DNA of 64,000 nt from Phaseolus vulgaris (GCF_000499845.2 NC_023758.2:29910525-29974524), one strand, 5' to 3'. Positions 13,080 to 23,673 are shown, counted from the stretch's first letter. Notes: a model not told the origin generated them from the sequence alone. Made by a program: numbers and translations.

Positions 13080-13187
13080 ATGTCTCAGAGGCCCACGGTT
13101 CCACACTCTTCTTCCATAGCCTGTGGCCTCCATTCCCATCTCCTGGTCTCCAGTGAGATGAACCCTAATTCCAATTGGTCCCAATAG
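13080..13187 (+). CDS. Upstream ORF (35 codons) in the carrier 5' leader
   Basis: ATG at 13080 and TAG at 13185-13187, in the predicted leader between the TATA-derived start (about 13045) and the main ATG at 13294, leaving 106 bases between. The peptide has no recognisable motif. If transcription starts where predicted it would lie in the mRNA and could lower translation of the main ORF; a downstream start would remove it. Confidence 0.4.
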   Translation: MSQRPTVPHSSSIACGLHSHLLVSSEMNPNSNWSQ

Positions 13188-13293
13188 CTTCAAATTTCTC
13201 TACTTTCCCATCTCATTCTTTTTACAAAACCACTAACTCTACTTATAACCCTTATTCATTCCCATTCTCATTTTCCGACACAACAAAAACATC

Positions 13294-14244
13294 ATGGGTG
13301 TCAAAGGTTTCGTAGAGGGAGGCATCGCTTCCATCATCGCCGGCTGTTCAACGCACCCACTTGATTTAATCAAGGTCCGCATGCAGCTCCAGGGCGAATC
13401 CAACGCTCCCAAACCGGTTCACAATCTCCGACCCGCACTCGCCTTCCAAACCGGTTCAAACCTCCACGTGTCAGCCATTCCGCAGGCCCGCGTGGGCCCC
13501 ATCGCGGTTGGCGTCCGCCTCGTTCAGCAAGAAGGCCTTGCCGCCCTCTTCTCCGGCGTCTCTGCCACCGTCCTCCGCCAGACACTCTACTCCACCACCC
13601 GCATGGGTCTCTACGACATCCTCAAGACCAAGTGGACCGACCCTGCCGCCGGCACCATGCCTCTCGGCCGCAAGATCGAGGCCGGCCTCATCGCCGGCGG
13701 CATCGGAGCCGCCGTCGGAAACCCGGCCGACGTCGCGATGGTTCGAATGCAGGCCGACGGGCGCCTTCCGCTGGCGGAGCGGCGCAATTACAAGTCCGTC
13801 GTGGACGCCATCTTGCGAATGGCGCGGCAAGAGGGCGTTACTAGCCTCTGGAGAGGTTCATCGCTTACGGTGAACCGCGCCATGCTAGTGACCGCGTCGC
13901 AGCTCGCGTCGTACGACCAGTTCAAAGAGACGATTCTCGAGAAGGGCTTGATGCGCGATGGGCTCGGGACCCACGTCACGGCGAGCTTCGCGGCGGGATT
14001 CGTGGCGGCTGTGGCGTCGAACCCCGTGGACGTGATCAAGACGAGGGTGATGAACATGAAGGTGGAGCCCGGGGCGCCGCCACCGTACGCCGGCGCGTTG
14101 GATTGTGCTCTGAAGACGGTGCGAGCGGAGGGGCCCATGGCCCTCTACAAGGGTTTCATTCCTACGATCTCGAGGCAGGGACCCTTCACCGTTGTGCTGT
14201 TCGTGACGCTGGAACAGGTTCGCAAGCTGCTTAAGGATTTTTGA
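13294..14244 (+). CDS. DIC: Mitochondrial dicarboxylate carrier (DIC / UCP5-like)
   Basis: A 316-aa intronless member of the mitochondrial carrier family (inner membrane, six helices, three repeats). All three signature motifs are present: PLDLIKVR (22-29), PADVAMVR (144-151) and PVDVIKTR (244-251). Glycine-rich helices follow each. The N-terminus MGVKGFVEGG and overall pattern fit plant dicarboxylate carriers, also called PUMP/UCP5, which exchange malate, oxaloacetate, succinate, phosphate or sulfate across the inner membrane. The length fits the family. The start is the first ATG of the long frame, in a good context (ATCATGGG). The coding part is very GC-rich compared with its flanks, and the gene lacks introns, as known for this subfamily. 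No defect is visible, so it should be functional. The exact substrate is inferred. Confidence 0.93.
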   Translation: MGVKGFVEGGIASIIAGCSTHPLDLIKVRMQLQGESNAPKPVHNLRPALAFQTGSNLHVSAIPQARVGPIAVGVRLVQQEGLAALFSGVSATVLRQTLYSTTRMGLYDILKTKWTDPAAGTMPLGRKIEAGLIAGGIGAAVGNPADVAMVRMQADGRLPLAERRNYKSVVDAILRMARQEGVTSLWRGSSLTVNRAMLVTASQLASYDQFKETILEKGLMRDGLGTHVTASFAAGFVAAVASNPVDVIKTRVMNMKVEPGAPPPYAGALDCALKTVRAEGPMALYKGFIPTISRQGPFTVVLFVTLEQVRKLLKDF

Positions 14245-15550
14245 GTGGTAGATCGACGAAGATGACGACGAAAATGCTTCTTTCCTTTTCAAATAAGATC
14301 TGTTATGTTTGGCGTTGTGTTGGGATAGTGATGTTGTAGCTCTAGAATGGTAATTTTGTTTCTTATCTTGCCTATTTATCAATGAGAAGTACCTTTCAGT
14401 TTTCTAATTGGGTTTTTGACACCATAAATTATAGCTTATGGAAATTGTGATCTTGTTTTTTCTTTCTTGCAATCAACCTTAAGAATTTTGTTTAGGTAAT
14501 TTGATTCCTCTGGATTAGATTATGAGTTAGAATTTGTGTTTGTGAGTGTTCTTACTTTCCCACAACCCAACGCAACACGGGTCTGGGACCATGAGACGCG
14601 TAAAGTCCCTTGCTCTTTGTATATCCGGGTGTAAATAAAGTGGTAAGGAATAGGATTGTTCTTTACTTCTTTTAAACTCATGTTTGTTTTAATGTTCATC
14701 TTTCTTCCATTCTTTCTAACCCTTTCTTTCAACTTTATTCTCTGCAATTGGTGGTTGGGTACCAAATGCTACAAACAACTATGAATTATTTATTTCCAAA
14801 ATTATTGATGGACACCATCTTCTATAAGATATTTTCAGAGATAAAATAAGAGATATTGAGAAAGTAATGGGGTCCTGCTAGAGTGCAACATATTCGTATC
14901 TCATTACTCTGTTTATATATGAGAAGGATTATATAACTTTTTAATGTTTTTCTGTAACATTTTAGTCTTTTCAAACATTCTTTATAAAGTTTTTAACATT
15001 CTTTTATTTTTTTATATGGCTGTTTAAAACTTGAAACAACTCTCTCTGTTCCTTTCTGTCTCTATTCCATTCCAAATATCATCAATTAGGATGGTGATAC
15101 TTTGAACACATTGACTTCATAACCCAATAAATTATTATTTTAACTATTTTTTGATTTGAAATATTATTGTATTTATTATAATTGGTTATCAAATATGTTA
15201 TTTTCTTTTTCAGTCTCAAAAGAAAATTTTCCCTATCAATTAAGCTTTCGTTACAGAATCCAATAAAAACATTAACTATCAAATAAGCAAATAATAATAA
15301 TATTATTTGATATTCTTATTACTCAACTTAATTCGTTTTTTTCTTTAATAAAGAAATATTCAATCTATTCTTTCTCTATTTTTTTTTTGAATTATCTACA
15401 GTGTATAGAACCTGAAAGTGTTTATTTTTCTCATCTCAATAAAAATAAATAAGCTTCTGTATATTTTAATCTTAAAGTTTTTCTTATTAATTTTTTTGAT
15501 TTAAAACATTATAAGAGATATTTTACTTCTTAATAAAGAAATTAATATCA

Positions 15551-15554
<4 letters not shown>
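14245..15554. other. 3' flank of the carrier gene and AT-rich spacer
   Basis: The first 150-200 bases are probably 3' UTR (AATAAG near 14291, AATGAG near 14380 as possible polyadenylation signals). Beyond that there is no coding signal; the 14520-14765 and 15082-15282 minus frames look like chance. Confidence 0.5.

Positions 15555-15605
<51 letters not shown>
15555..15605. repeat. (TA)n microsatellite, about 25 units
   Basis: A pure TA run that directly abuts the left end of the outer retroelement. A shorter AT run (from 30957) abuts its right end, suggesting the element inserted into an AT microsatellite. Confidence 0.95.
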
Positions 15606-15607
<2 letters not shown>

Positions 15608-15608
15608 C

Positions 15609-16263
15609 TGCTAGGGAGATGAGACCTAGAGAACTATTGAAGTCTTCTTCTCCTTCCTTCGGTCGGGCAGGTGACTGGGTGATGAACTGAGATTCTTCTC
15701 GTCCTCCTGCTTTTCCTTCGGCACTCGGCACACGGTCGTCGGGTGAACATCGGATGGTGGGGGTACCTGCGAAGGCACTCTGACGCTCAAGTCAGTAAAG
15801 CGGGTGGTCAGCTCTCAGGTAGGTGAACATACCTTACTCCTTGGAATGCGTGATATTTATATTATTCTAATGGGCCTACCTTGTTGGGCCCGTTTGTCGA
15901 GGTGGATACCGCTTAGGGTTGCATTACCTAATTCTTGATGATGGATTAGCTTTGCTGATCTTGGTTTGAGCGTTAATTGTAATGGGGTTCGGCCATCGGC
16001 CAGATTCTCATGGTGAGGGTCGGCCATCGGCCAAATACTTGTGGTCTTCGACCGTCTCAGTTAAGTCTTCTAAGGTCTCGGTCTCTCGGCCAAGTCTCCA
16101 AAGGCCTTGGTCTCTCGGTCGCTCGGTCTCTCGGCCAAATCTCTAAAGGCCTTGGCCTCTCGGTCGCTCGGCCAAGTTTCCAAAGGTCTTGACCTCTCGG
16201 TCTCTCGGCCAGGTTGACTGGGCATCGGGCAACCAGGCGGGTCCCAGCCTCGCCTAGTACCGG
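15609..16263 (+). repeat. 5' terminal repeat (LTR) of the outer element
   Basis: Begins TGCTAGGGAG next to the TA microsatellite; homology with the right repeat ends after TACCGG at 16263. It contains short internal tandem units built on CTCGGCCAA and CTCTCGGTC (about 16075-16210). The left boundary is inferred from the TG and the microsatellite. Confidence 0.6.
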
Positions 16264-16673
16264 CACACTTGCCCCCCAAGCTCGAGGGCAGATATGCTTA
16301 GATGTGTCCGATGAGTTTGTGATGATGGATGTCTGTTGGCCCTTTTTGATCGTGCGGCCGTTTCGTTTCTCGAGGTGTGACTTGACTAGGCGGCGTGACA
16401 TGACCTCAGATGGCGCGATGTGATGTGCATTGATGAGGGGTTTTTTGGGCGGGGGAAGTTGTGGACCGTTGGATCTAAGGGATCTAACGGTTGAGATTGA
16501 TTCGACGTTTCGAATTCCGAGGCCCATGGGCCCTATAAATAGGGGTCCACCACAGCGTCGCACCCTTGTGTTTTCTATCTGAGTGAATTGATAGCCTAGT
16601 GATTTCTCGCCCTTAGCTCTGATAACCGAGAGAATTGTCGCCCACATTTCCTTCCCCCGAAAAAAGGTTAGTT

Positions 16674-17674
16674 ATGTCGAGCCGGTCTCGGCCTACATCA
16701 TCTTCGTCCGGTCGAACGCCCTCTCCTTCCGCCCATCTTACGTCTCCTCTTGGTCGTTCGATTTCTCCTATCGGACAATCTTCCTCCTCATCGTCGTCTT
16801 CTTCTTCTTCTTCTTTTTCTTCTACTGCCGACTCCCGGTCTGTTGGATTGGCCGAGGGGCCGTCACAGGTAGAAGTTGTAAGGGAGGATGATCCGTCGGT
16901 AGCGTGCGACCGGTCAGACTCTCCTCCCTCGGCCATACCTCTAATGGATTTTAGCTGGGTGGATTCCAACGTGATTGAGAAGTCATCCAGCTATAGCACT
17001 GCGGAGTGTGTGGCCGCGTTCTTTGCTAAGAACCCAGCCCTAAAGCCGGGCGGCCGCTCTGATTACTTCGATGTTGTGCCTTGTGGGCCAACCGAGAGAG
17101 TGTGCATGGGGCGATCGGACGACGGTCCCCCTTTCTTTTATATGTATACCTGTTTCTTTTATGACCTCCACGTGTCTTTGCCTTTTGACACGTTTACGAT
17201 GGGCGTTCTTCGAGCGCTCAACGTGGCGCCCACCCAGGTTCATCCGAATACCTGGGCATCCCTTCAGGCCTTCCGCCTGTTGTGCGACATAATGCGCCTT
17301 CATCCTTCTCCCTCTTGCTTTCTCTGTTATTATGCCTCTTACCCTGCTAAGAAGGCCTTGTGGCATTCGTTGGTTGGACGGACGGGTAGTGTTTTGTTCG
17401 ACCTTTTTGCCGGCTCCTACAAAAGATTTAAGGAGCGTTTTGTTAGTCATCATTCGGCCGGAGGCGACAACCATCTTTTTTGACGAGTCCGGTGGGTCGA
17501 GGTTCCCTCTCTACTGGACTCGCGAGCCTTGTGGTTTCAAAGAATGGCCGAGGCCGACAGAGGGTGTCGATGAGCTGGAAATTCTTTCGCTCTTTGACGC
17601 CCTCCCGAGGAGGCTTCCTTGTTGGATGCTGATCGGGGCTTACGCTAAGCCTAGGCGTTGGGCGGCCGTTTGGG
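16674..17674 (+). pseudogene. Outer-element gene, 5' exon: putative gypsy-type transposon protein (PF04195-like), frameshifted
   Basis: ATG at 16674 (GTTATGTCG); a serine-rich N-terminus with a run of consecutive serines (CATCGTCTTCTTCT repeats) is followed by a domain whose core (FDTFTMGVLRALNVAPTQVHPNTW shape, near 17187-17258) resembles the Transposase_28 family. Near 17440 the frame is lost: the expected continuation (IFFDESGGSRFPLYW and onward) is in another frame, so a small indel has occurred, and the original frame stops at 17481-17483. The exon ends at GGG|GTATGG (donor at 17675). The gene's function is unknown; such proteins sit in non-autonomous plant LTR elements. Confidence 0.6.
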
Positions 17675-17755
17675 GTATGGGTTTTTATTTTGGCGTTCAG
17701 TCGGTCAGTCGGTTTTTATCGTTCGGCTTTTCCTAACTTGTGTTTTCTTTTGCAG

Positions 17756-18364
17756 AGATCATGGTGAACGAGCGACCTAATGCCGTCAGTGTGCTTGATA
17801 AGCACCGACAGAAAGCGGCCGAGCGCAAGGGTCGCCGCAGCTTGGAGGTGATGCCTCCGGCCCATGAAGTGGCGGCCAAGTCCCGGGAGGAGGCCAGTCC
17901 TTCCCGGAAGTCTAAGAAGCGGCCGAGGGAGGGTAGCAATATTGCAACTACCGTTCGGTCGCCCGGCTCGATGCTGACGCCCCCTCCTCCTCGTCGAGAA
18001 GTGGCCGAGGTGGTGCAGCCTTCTCCACGCTCCTGCCCGGGTTCATCTGATGCCGGGGCGAGATCTGGGCCGACCCCCTTCGATCTCTTGGGGCGCGGCC
18101 ATCAATTCACGCGAAGGGTGCGTGTGGCGCTCCCCGATGAGTCACGGGAGTCGCTTCGGGACGTCGCCGCTGCAGAGCTCATGAGGAGCGGCCTTGAGTT
18201 TGTGTGCCGCTTGGTCGTGCTCTTCCAACACGGACTCCAGGCGCAAGACCGACACGTGGAGATCGTGTCGCAATTGGAGCATTGGCTCTCGGAGGCCACC
18301 CAGTCCTTGGAGCAATCTTTGGCCGCTAACGCTGACTTATCAACCAAGATTGCCAAGGAGTCGG
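17756..18364 (+). pseudogene. Outer-element gene, middle exon interrupted by an LTR element
   Basis: Acceptor TTTTGCAG ends at 17755; joining G at 17674 to AG at 17756 keeps the frame (phase 1 intron of 81 bases). The exon encodes a basic, proline- and serine-rich region (KSKKRPREG) and then a heptad-like segment. It is cut at 18364 within a codon by the LTR element that begins TGATGAGC. The host reading frame resumes exactly in phase at 29205 once one copy of the target duplication is discounted. Confidence 0.65.
18359..18364 (+). repeat. Target-site duplication of the Athila-like element, left copy
   Basis: agtcgg (or the 5-bp gtcgg) immediately before TGATGAGC, repeated at 29199-29204 after the right LTR. 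Confidence 0.85.
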
Positions 18365-19078
18365 TGATGAGCATATATTTATTCACACTCATTAGTCTTA
18401 TTCATAGATTATTGGACTATAATAATAAATAAATCCATTGTTTTAATTAATATTCTTATAATTGGGTTTATTTGGGCCTTAACTATTATTATTGTTAATT
18501 TTGTGTTTTTAGAGTAAATTATCCGGAGGAAGCATCTACCTTTGTGAATGGGCCAAATATGCAAAAGTCCAAGTTGCTTCTTGAACCAAAATAGAAAACA
18601 AATTTTGAGGAGAAGAAAGAGAAAATAAAATCTACAATATCTTAGAAACAGAAATGGAAGCAAATCTTCTGCAAAATACAAGAATTCTGGAAAGATGGAA
18701 ACTTGGAAACGGTTAACAAAATATAAACTACAATATTCTCTCAAGATCCTTGGAGCAGAAAAGCCTATAAAAGGACACACGCATCAAGGAGAAAGGAGGG
18801 AGCTTTATAGGGTTTTCTTAGTTTATTTTCTTCTTAGTAATTCTTTTGTTTTGCCTCCGCATGGAAGACTAAACCTTTTTGGTTGATTCTTTTGTAATTC
18901 CCCATTGAGTTCTGAGGTTTTGTTCCAATAAAAGTTTCGATTTTTAATTCTCTATAGCAGTTGTTTTTATTGTCTAATCTCCTGGAAAACTAGTTTTTGT
19001 GAGAGGTTGTACTTGAACGCATGATTGAGAGTCTTCCTTATCTTAAACTTTGGTTTCTTAGTTAGTTCGCATTGTTCT
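18365..19078 (+). repeat. 5' LTR of the Athila-like element, left portion
   Basis: Starts TGATGAGCATATATTT like the 3' LTR at 27994. A TATA-like CTATAAAAGG near 18765-18775 is a probable LTR promoter. The LTR is interrupted after GTTCT at 19074-19078 and resumes at 23860. Confidence 0.9.
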
Positions 19079-19269
19079 TGTTAGATATTATTAGATATTA
19101 TTAGATATAATTAGATATTATTTGATATTATGAGATATTATAGATATTGTTAGATATCTCATATTTATGTAATGGGCTTAGCCCATATGTTTCTTTTTCC
19201 TATATAAACATAACCCTATGTGTTCAATATACACAAGGGATTTACCCTATTCTTTCTTTTCTTTTAATA
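19079..19269 (+). repeat. 5' LTR of the intact Copia element (191 bp)
   Basis: TG...TA ends; the 5' part is an array of TTAGATATTA-like decamers; CCTATATAAACATA near 19199-19212 is the likely TATA box. One more decamer than the 3' LTR. Confidence 0.93.
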
Positions 19270-19281
19270 TGGTATCAGAGC
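19270..19281 (+). other. Copia primer-binding site (initiator tRNA-Met)
   Basis: TGGTATCAGAGC directly follows the LTR, complementary to the 3' end of plant initiator tRNA-Met. Confidence 0.95.
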
Positions 19282-19376
19282 ATAAGGTTAGAGTTTAGGG
19301 TTTAGGGTTCAATTTTTATTGGTGAATCCACTATTCACTGGAATTTTCCAGCCACCACCCCCACTGTCTCACCGGA

Positions 19377-19455
19377 CCTTCGCCGGACCTTCACCGGACC
19401 TCCGCCGTACCTTCGTCGGACCTTCGCCGGAACTTCGCCGGACCTTCGCCGGAGA
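19377..19455 (+). repeat. 12-bp tandem repeats in the Copia leader
   Basis: Six to seven variants of CCTTCGCCGGAC in the untranslated leader between primer-binding site and ATG. Just upstream (about 19293-19310) are two TTTAGGG units that match the plant telomere repeat, probably by chance. Confidence 0.85.
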
Positions 19456-19535
19456 CGCTGCCGGAATCGCTGTCGGAGCCTTTATCTTTGTTGCTCCCGC
19501 CAATTAACCGGTTACTGGATTTGTCCTTATCTTTT

Positions 19536-22500
19536 ATGGCTTCTTCCGCTTCCGCTGCCACTATGGCTTCTTCTTCAGTCATTATGTCGGATTCATCTAT
19601 TTATACTAATTACGTCAATGTTCATCTTTCCATTGACAAATTGGATGGAACCAATTATGACACTTGGGCATCAGATATTAAATTATGGCTTAAGAGTCAA
19701 GGTTATGTTGATCATCTTACTCATCCTACTCTTCCTGAAAATGAGGTTGTTCGTTGGTCGAAAATTGATGCTCAATTATGCATTGTTATCAAATCGACCA
19801 TTCACTCATCTTTAAAACAAATTTTTCGTACCTATGAAACATGTTCAGAAGTTTGGGAACAAGCAAAATTATTATACACCAATGATACTCAACGTCTTTA
19901 TGGTGTGTGTCAAAATCTTCTCACAATTGTTGCTCCCAAACGTCTTGATGGTACAATGGCAGAATATCTAGGTAAACTTCATGCTCTTCTTCATGATTTT
20001 AATGAGTTATTACCTCCTGCCTCTACTCCTTCTCAAGAACTAGAACAAAGATCCAAGTTCTTCATGTTATTGGGTTTACATGGTCTTCCTGATGATTATT
20101 CTCACGTTCGTGATCAAATTTTGGGATCTCCTATTGTGCCCAATTTTACTTCCACTTGTTCTACCCTTTTGCGCGTGCCAGGTAAACACACCGCTGATAT
20201 AACGTCTCATGTTGATGACTCTTCTGCTTTAGTATCTCAGCATAATGATCGTACTCGCCCTCACAAGCCGGGCAAAGGGCGTCACAAGTGTGACCATTGT
20301 GGCAAACTTGGCCACAAAATTGACAGATGTTATGCCTTACATGGTCGTCCTCCTAGATCTGTTGCGGTTGCTCAAATTGCCCCTGTGCAACCTTCTACCA
20401 TGGACCATACTTCAATTGATACCCCAAGCCAGCCTGCTATTTTCAATGAATTTCTTAAATGGTATGAGGATCGTCAGAACCCTAGTTCCACGACTTCTGT
20501 TGCACATTCAGGTACATCTTTTGTTGGCCTCACTCACTCCACTTCCCATGGCCCTTGGATTCTAGATTCAGGTGCCACTGATCACATTACTGGTAATAAA
20601 TCTTTTTTCTCTTCCCTATCTACTACGGGTTATTTACCTTCAGTTACCATGGCCAATGGATATAGGGTACCATCACATGGTGTTGGTACTATTAATCTTT
20701 TTTCATCTTTATCTATTGATAATGTTCTTTATGTCCCTGGGTCTCCATTTAACTTATTATCCATTAGTCGTCTCACTCGTTCCCTTGACTGTGTTATTTC
20801 TTTTACCAAAGATTCTGTTACTTTACAGGACCGGAGTTCGGGACGGATGATTGGCACCGGATGTGAGTCTCATGGACTTTATCAACTACAGATCTCTGCA
20901 CATGTTGGCGCAATTATGGATTCTCCATCTCTCATTCATGCTCGGTTGGGTCATCCTAGTCTTGCCAAGATGCAACAGCTTGTTCCAAGTTTGTCTAATG
21001 TGTCTACTTTATCGTGTGAGTCGTGTCAGTTAGGGAAACACATTCGTAGTTCTTTTCCTCGTAGTGTCTCACAACGTGCTTCATCTCCTTTTGCCTTAGT
21101 TCACTCTGACATTTGGGGACCAAGTCGTATTAAGTCTAATTTAGGATTTCAGTATTTTGTTACTTTTATTGATGATTATTCAAGATGTACTTGGGTATCT
21201 TTAATGAAAAACCGTTCTGAGTTGTTTTCTATATTTCAAATATTTTACAATGAAATTAAAAATCAATTTGGAATTTCCATCCGAATTTTGCGCAGTGATA
21301 ATGGACGTGAGTATCTTTCTCATTCTTTTAAAAATTTTATGGCTTCTCATGGTATTCTTCATCAAACTTCATGTGCTTATACACCTCAACAAAATGGGGT
21401 AGCTGAGCGCAAGAATAGACATCTTGTTGAAACAACTCGTACTATTTTAATCCATGGTGATATTCCTCAGCGTTTTTGGGGTGATGCTGTTCTTAGTGCA
21501 TGTTATCTCATTAATCGCATGCCATCTTCAGTTTTAGATAATAAAATTCCTCATTCTATTTTATTTCCACATGACCCTCTCCACTCTTTACCTCCCAAAG
21601 TTTTTGGGTCCACATGTTTTGTTCATAATTTTAGTCCTGGTCTTGATAAATTATCTCCTAAGTCACACAAATGTGTCTTTTTAGGGTTCACTAGATCACA
21701 AAAAGGATATAAATGTTTCTCACCGTCTTTAAACCGTTATTTTATTTCAGCAGATGTCACCTTCAGTGAATCTTCCCTTTACTTTAAGTCTTGTCCTTCT
21801 CCTTCAATTTCTTCATCTAATCAAGTTAATATTCCTCTTGTTGTGCCTAGTGCACCTAACAATTCACCATCGCCGCCAACTCTTCAGGTGTATAGTCATC
21901 GTCAACCGTCTCATCGTCCATCAGCAAACTCTATTCTGGTGCCAACACCTCATCCCCCTCCGGCTCCTATAGTTGAACCTCCAACTGTTGAACCTGATCT
22001 TCCTATTGCTATCCGTAAAGGTATACGTTCTACTCGTAATCCCTCTCCACATTATACTGCTTTGAGTTACCATAGACTATCTCAACCCTTTTATACCTGC
22101 CTTTCGTCTATTTCTTCTGTATCCATTCCAAAATCTGTAGGTGATGCCTTAGCCCATCCTGGTTGGCGTCAGGCCATGCTTGATGAAATGAATGCGCTTC
22201 AGAATAATGGAACTTGGGAACTTGTTCCTTTACCATCTAGGAAATCTGTTGTTGGTTGCAGGTGGATTTTTGCTATCAAAGTTGGTCCTGATGGTACTAT
22301 TGATCGTCTCAAAGCTCGTCTTGTGGCTAAGGGTTATACCCAAATTTTTGGTTTAGACTATGGTGATACTTTTTCTCCAGTAGCAAAGATGGCCTCTGTT
22401 CGCTTATTCATAGCTATGGCTGCTCTTCAACAATGGCCTCTTTATCAACTGGATGTTAAAAATGCTTTTCTTAATGGGGATTTGCAGGAAGAAATTTATA

Positions 22501-23666
22501 TGGAGCAACCTCCCGGTTTTGTTGCTCAGGGGGAGTCTTCTGGATTGGTATGTCGTCTTCGCAAATCCTTATATGGCCTCAAGCAGTCTCCTAGGGCTTG
22601 GTTTGGAAAATTTAGCAATGTTGTTCAACAATTTGGTATGACTCGCAGTGAAGGCGATCATTCAGTTTTTTATCGTCACTCGAGTGCTGGGTGTATCTAT
22701 CTTGTAGTATATGTTGATGACATTGTTCTTACAGGCAGTGATCACCATGGCATCTCACAAGTAAAACAACACCTTTGTCAACACTTTCAGACCAAAGATC
22801 TTGGCAAACTCAGATATTTCTTGGGGATTGAGGTAGCACAATCCAATACTGGTATTGTTATCTCTCAAAGAAAATACGCATTAGATATTTTGGAGGAAAT
22901 TGGGTTGATGAATTCGAAATCTGTTGATACTCCCATGGATCCCAACGTCAAGCTTCTACCCAATCAGGGGGAGCCTCTTTCAGATCCTGAGAAGTACAGG
23001 AGATTAGTTGGAAGATTGAACTATCTCACTGTTACTCGTCCTGATATTTCCTTTGCAGTCAGTGTGGTGAGTCAATTTCTTAATTCTCCATGTGAAGATC
23101 ATTGGAATGCAGTCATTCGTATAGTGAAGTACATTAAAGGCTCTCCTGGAAAAGGTTTGTTATATGGTCATAATAACCATACTAAAGTCGTTTGTTATTC
23201 AGATGCTGATTGGGCAGGATCTCCATCTGATAGAAGGTCAACTTCTGGTTATTGTGTCTCCATTGGTGATAACTTGATCTCTTGGAAGAGCAAGAAACAA
23301 AGTGTTGTGGCAAGATCTAGTGCAGAAGCAGAATATAGAGCTATGGCCTCGGCTACTTGTGAGCTTATTTGGCTTAAACAGTTACTTAAAGAATTGCAAT
23401 TTGGAGAGGTTACTCAAATGACACTGATATGTGATAATCAGGCTGCTCTTCATATTAGCTCAAATCCAGTTTTTCATGAAAGGACAAAACATATTGAGAT
23501 TGATTGTCATTTCATTCGAGAAAAGATTATATCAGGAGATATCAAGACTGAGTTTGTTAATTCAAATAATCAATTAGCAGATATTTTTACTAAACCCTTA
23601 CGAGGACCTAGGATTGATTACATTTGTAACAAGCTGGGTACATATGATCTATATGCACCCGCTTGA
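19536..23666 (+). CDS. Copia Gag-Pol polyprotein, full length (1376 aa)
   Basis: The start is the first ATG (19536) after an in-frame leader. Domains in order: UBN2-type Gag (about residues 25-230); zinc knuckle CDHCGKLGHKIDRC (252-265); aspartic protease DSGATDH (D344); GAG-pre-integrase with HARLGHPS; integrase with D525, D588 and E624 (D-x35-E, YTPQQNGVAERKN); reverse transcriptase with YVDD (1059-1062) and the FLNGDL motif; RNase H starting at DADWAG (D1223); C-terminal ADIFTKPL. No stop or frameshift is present and every catalytic residue I can check is there. It drives reverse transcription and integration of the element in the cell. The single-frame Gag-Pol layout is normal for plant Copia. 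Confidence 0.95.
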   Translation: MASSASAATMASSSVIMSDSSIYTNYVNVHLSIDKLDGTNYDTWASDIKLWLKSQGYVDHLTHPTLPENEVVRWSKIDAQLCIVIKSTIHSSLKQIFRTYETCSEVWEQAKLLYTNDTQRLYGVCQNLLTIVAPKRLDGTMAEYLGKLHALLHDFNELLPPASTPSQELEQRSKFFMLLGLHGLPDDYSHVRDQILGSPIVPNFTSTCSTLLRVPGKHTADITSHVDDSSALVSQHNDRTRPHKPGKGRHKCDHCGKLGHKIDRCYALHGRPPRSVAVAQIAPVQPSTMDHTSIDTPSQPAIFNEFLKWYEDRQNPSSTTSVAHSGTSFVGLTHSTSHGPWILDSGATDHITGNKSFFSSLSTTGYLPSVTMANGYRVPSHGVGTINLFSSLSIDNVLYVPGSPFNLLSISRLTRSLDCVISFTKDSVTLQDRSSGRMIGTGCESHGLYQLQISAHVGAIMDSPSLIHARLGHPSLAKMQQLVPSLSNVSTLSCESCQLGKHIRSSFPRSVSQRASSPFALVHSDIWGPSRIKSNLGFQYFVTFIDDYSRCTWVSLMKNRSELFSIFQIFYNEIKNQFGISIRILRSDNGREYLSHSFKNFMASHGILHQTSCAYTPQQNGVAERKNRHLVETTRTILIHGDIPQRFWGDAVLSACYLINRMPSSVLDNKIPHSILFPHDPLHSLPPKVFGSTCFVHNFSPGLDKLSPKSHKCVFLGFTRSQKGYKCFSPSLNRYFISADVTFSESSLYFKSCPSPSISSSNQVNIPLVVPSAPNNSPSPPTLQVYSHRQPSHRPSANSILVPTPHPPPAPIVEPPTVEPDLPIAIRKGIRSTRNPSPHYTALSYHRLSQPFYTCLSSISSVSIPKSVGDALAHPGWRQAMLDEMNALQNNGTWELVPLPSRKSVVGCRWIFAIKVGPDGTIDRLKARLVAKGYTQIFGLDYGDTFSPVAKMASVRLFIAMAALQQWPLYQLDVKNAFLNGDLQEEIYMEQPPGFVAQGESSGLVCRLRKSLYGLKQSPRAWFGKFSNVVQQFGMTRSEGDHSVFYRHSSAGCIYLVVYVDDIVLTGSDHHGISQVKQHLCQHFQTKDLGKLRYFLGIEVAQSNTGIVISQRKYALDILEEIGLMNSKSVDTPMDPNVKLLPNQGEPLSDPEKYRRLVGRLNYLTVTRPDISFAVSVVSQFLNSPCEDHWNAVIRIVKYIKGSPGKGLLYGHNNHTKVVCYSDADWAGSPSDRRSTSGYCVSIGDNLISWKSKKQSVVARSSAEAEYRAMASATCELIWLKQLLKELQFGEVTQMTLICDNQAALHISSNPVFHERTKHIEIDCHFIREKIISGDIKTEFVNSNNQLADIFTKPLRGPRIDYICNKLGTYDLYAPA

Positions 23667-23673
23667 GGGGGAG
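23661..23673 (+). other. Copia polypurine tract
   Basis: GCTTGAGGGGGAG immediately before the 3' LTR, overlapping the last codons of the polyprotein. Confidence 0.9.

Noticed and set aside
13370..14382. Five long frames opposite or overlapping the carrier gene
   Set aside because: GC-rich coding sequence lacks stops in other frames; none has a domain and the carrier frame has the full family signature.
16057..16647. 196-codon minus-strand frame in the outer element's left terminal repeat
   Set aside because: It reads repeated CTCTCGGCC units on the wrong strand as a repetitive R/P/E peptide; no domain.
18409..18780. 123-codon minus frame, repeated at 28038-28409
   Set aside because: Identical because both lie in the LTRs of the same element; LTR sequence, not a gene.
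19293..19310. Telomere-like TTTAGGG units
   Set aside because: Only about two units inside a retroelement leader; too short to be an interstitial telomere.
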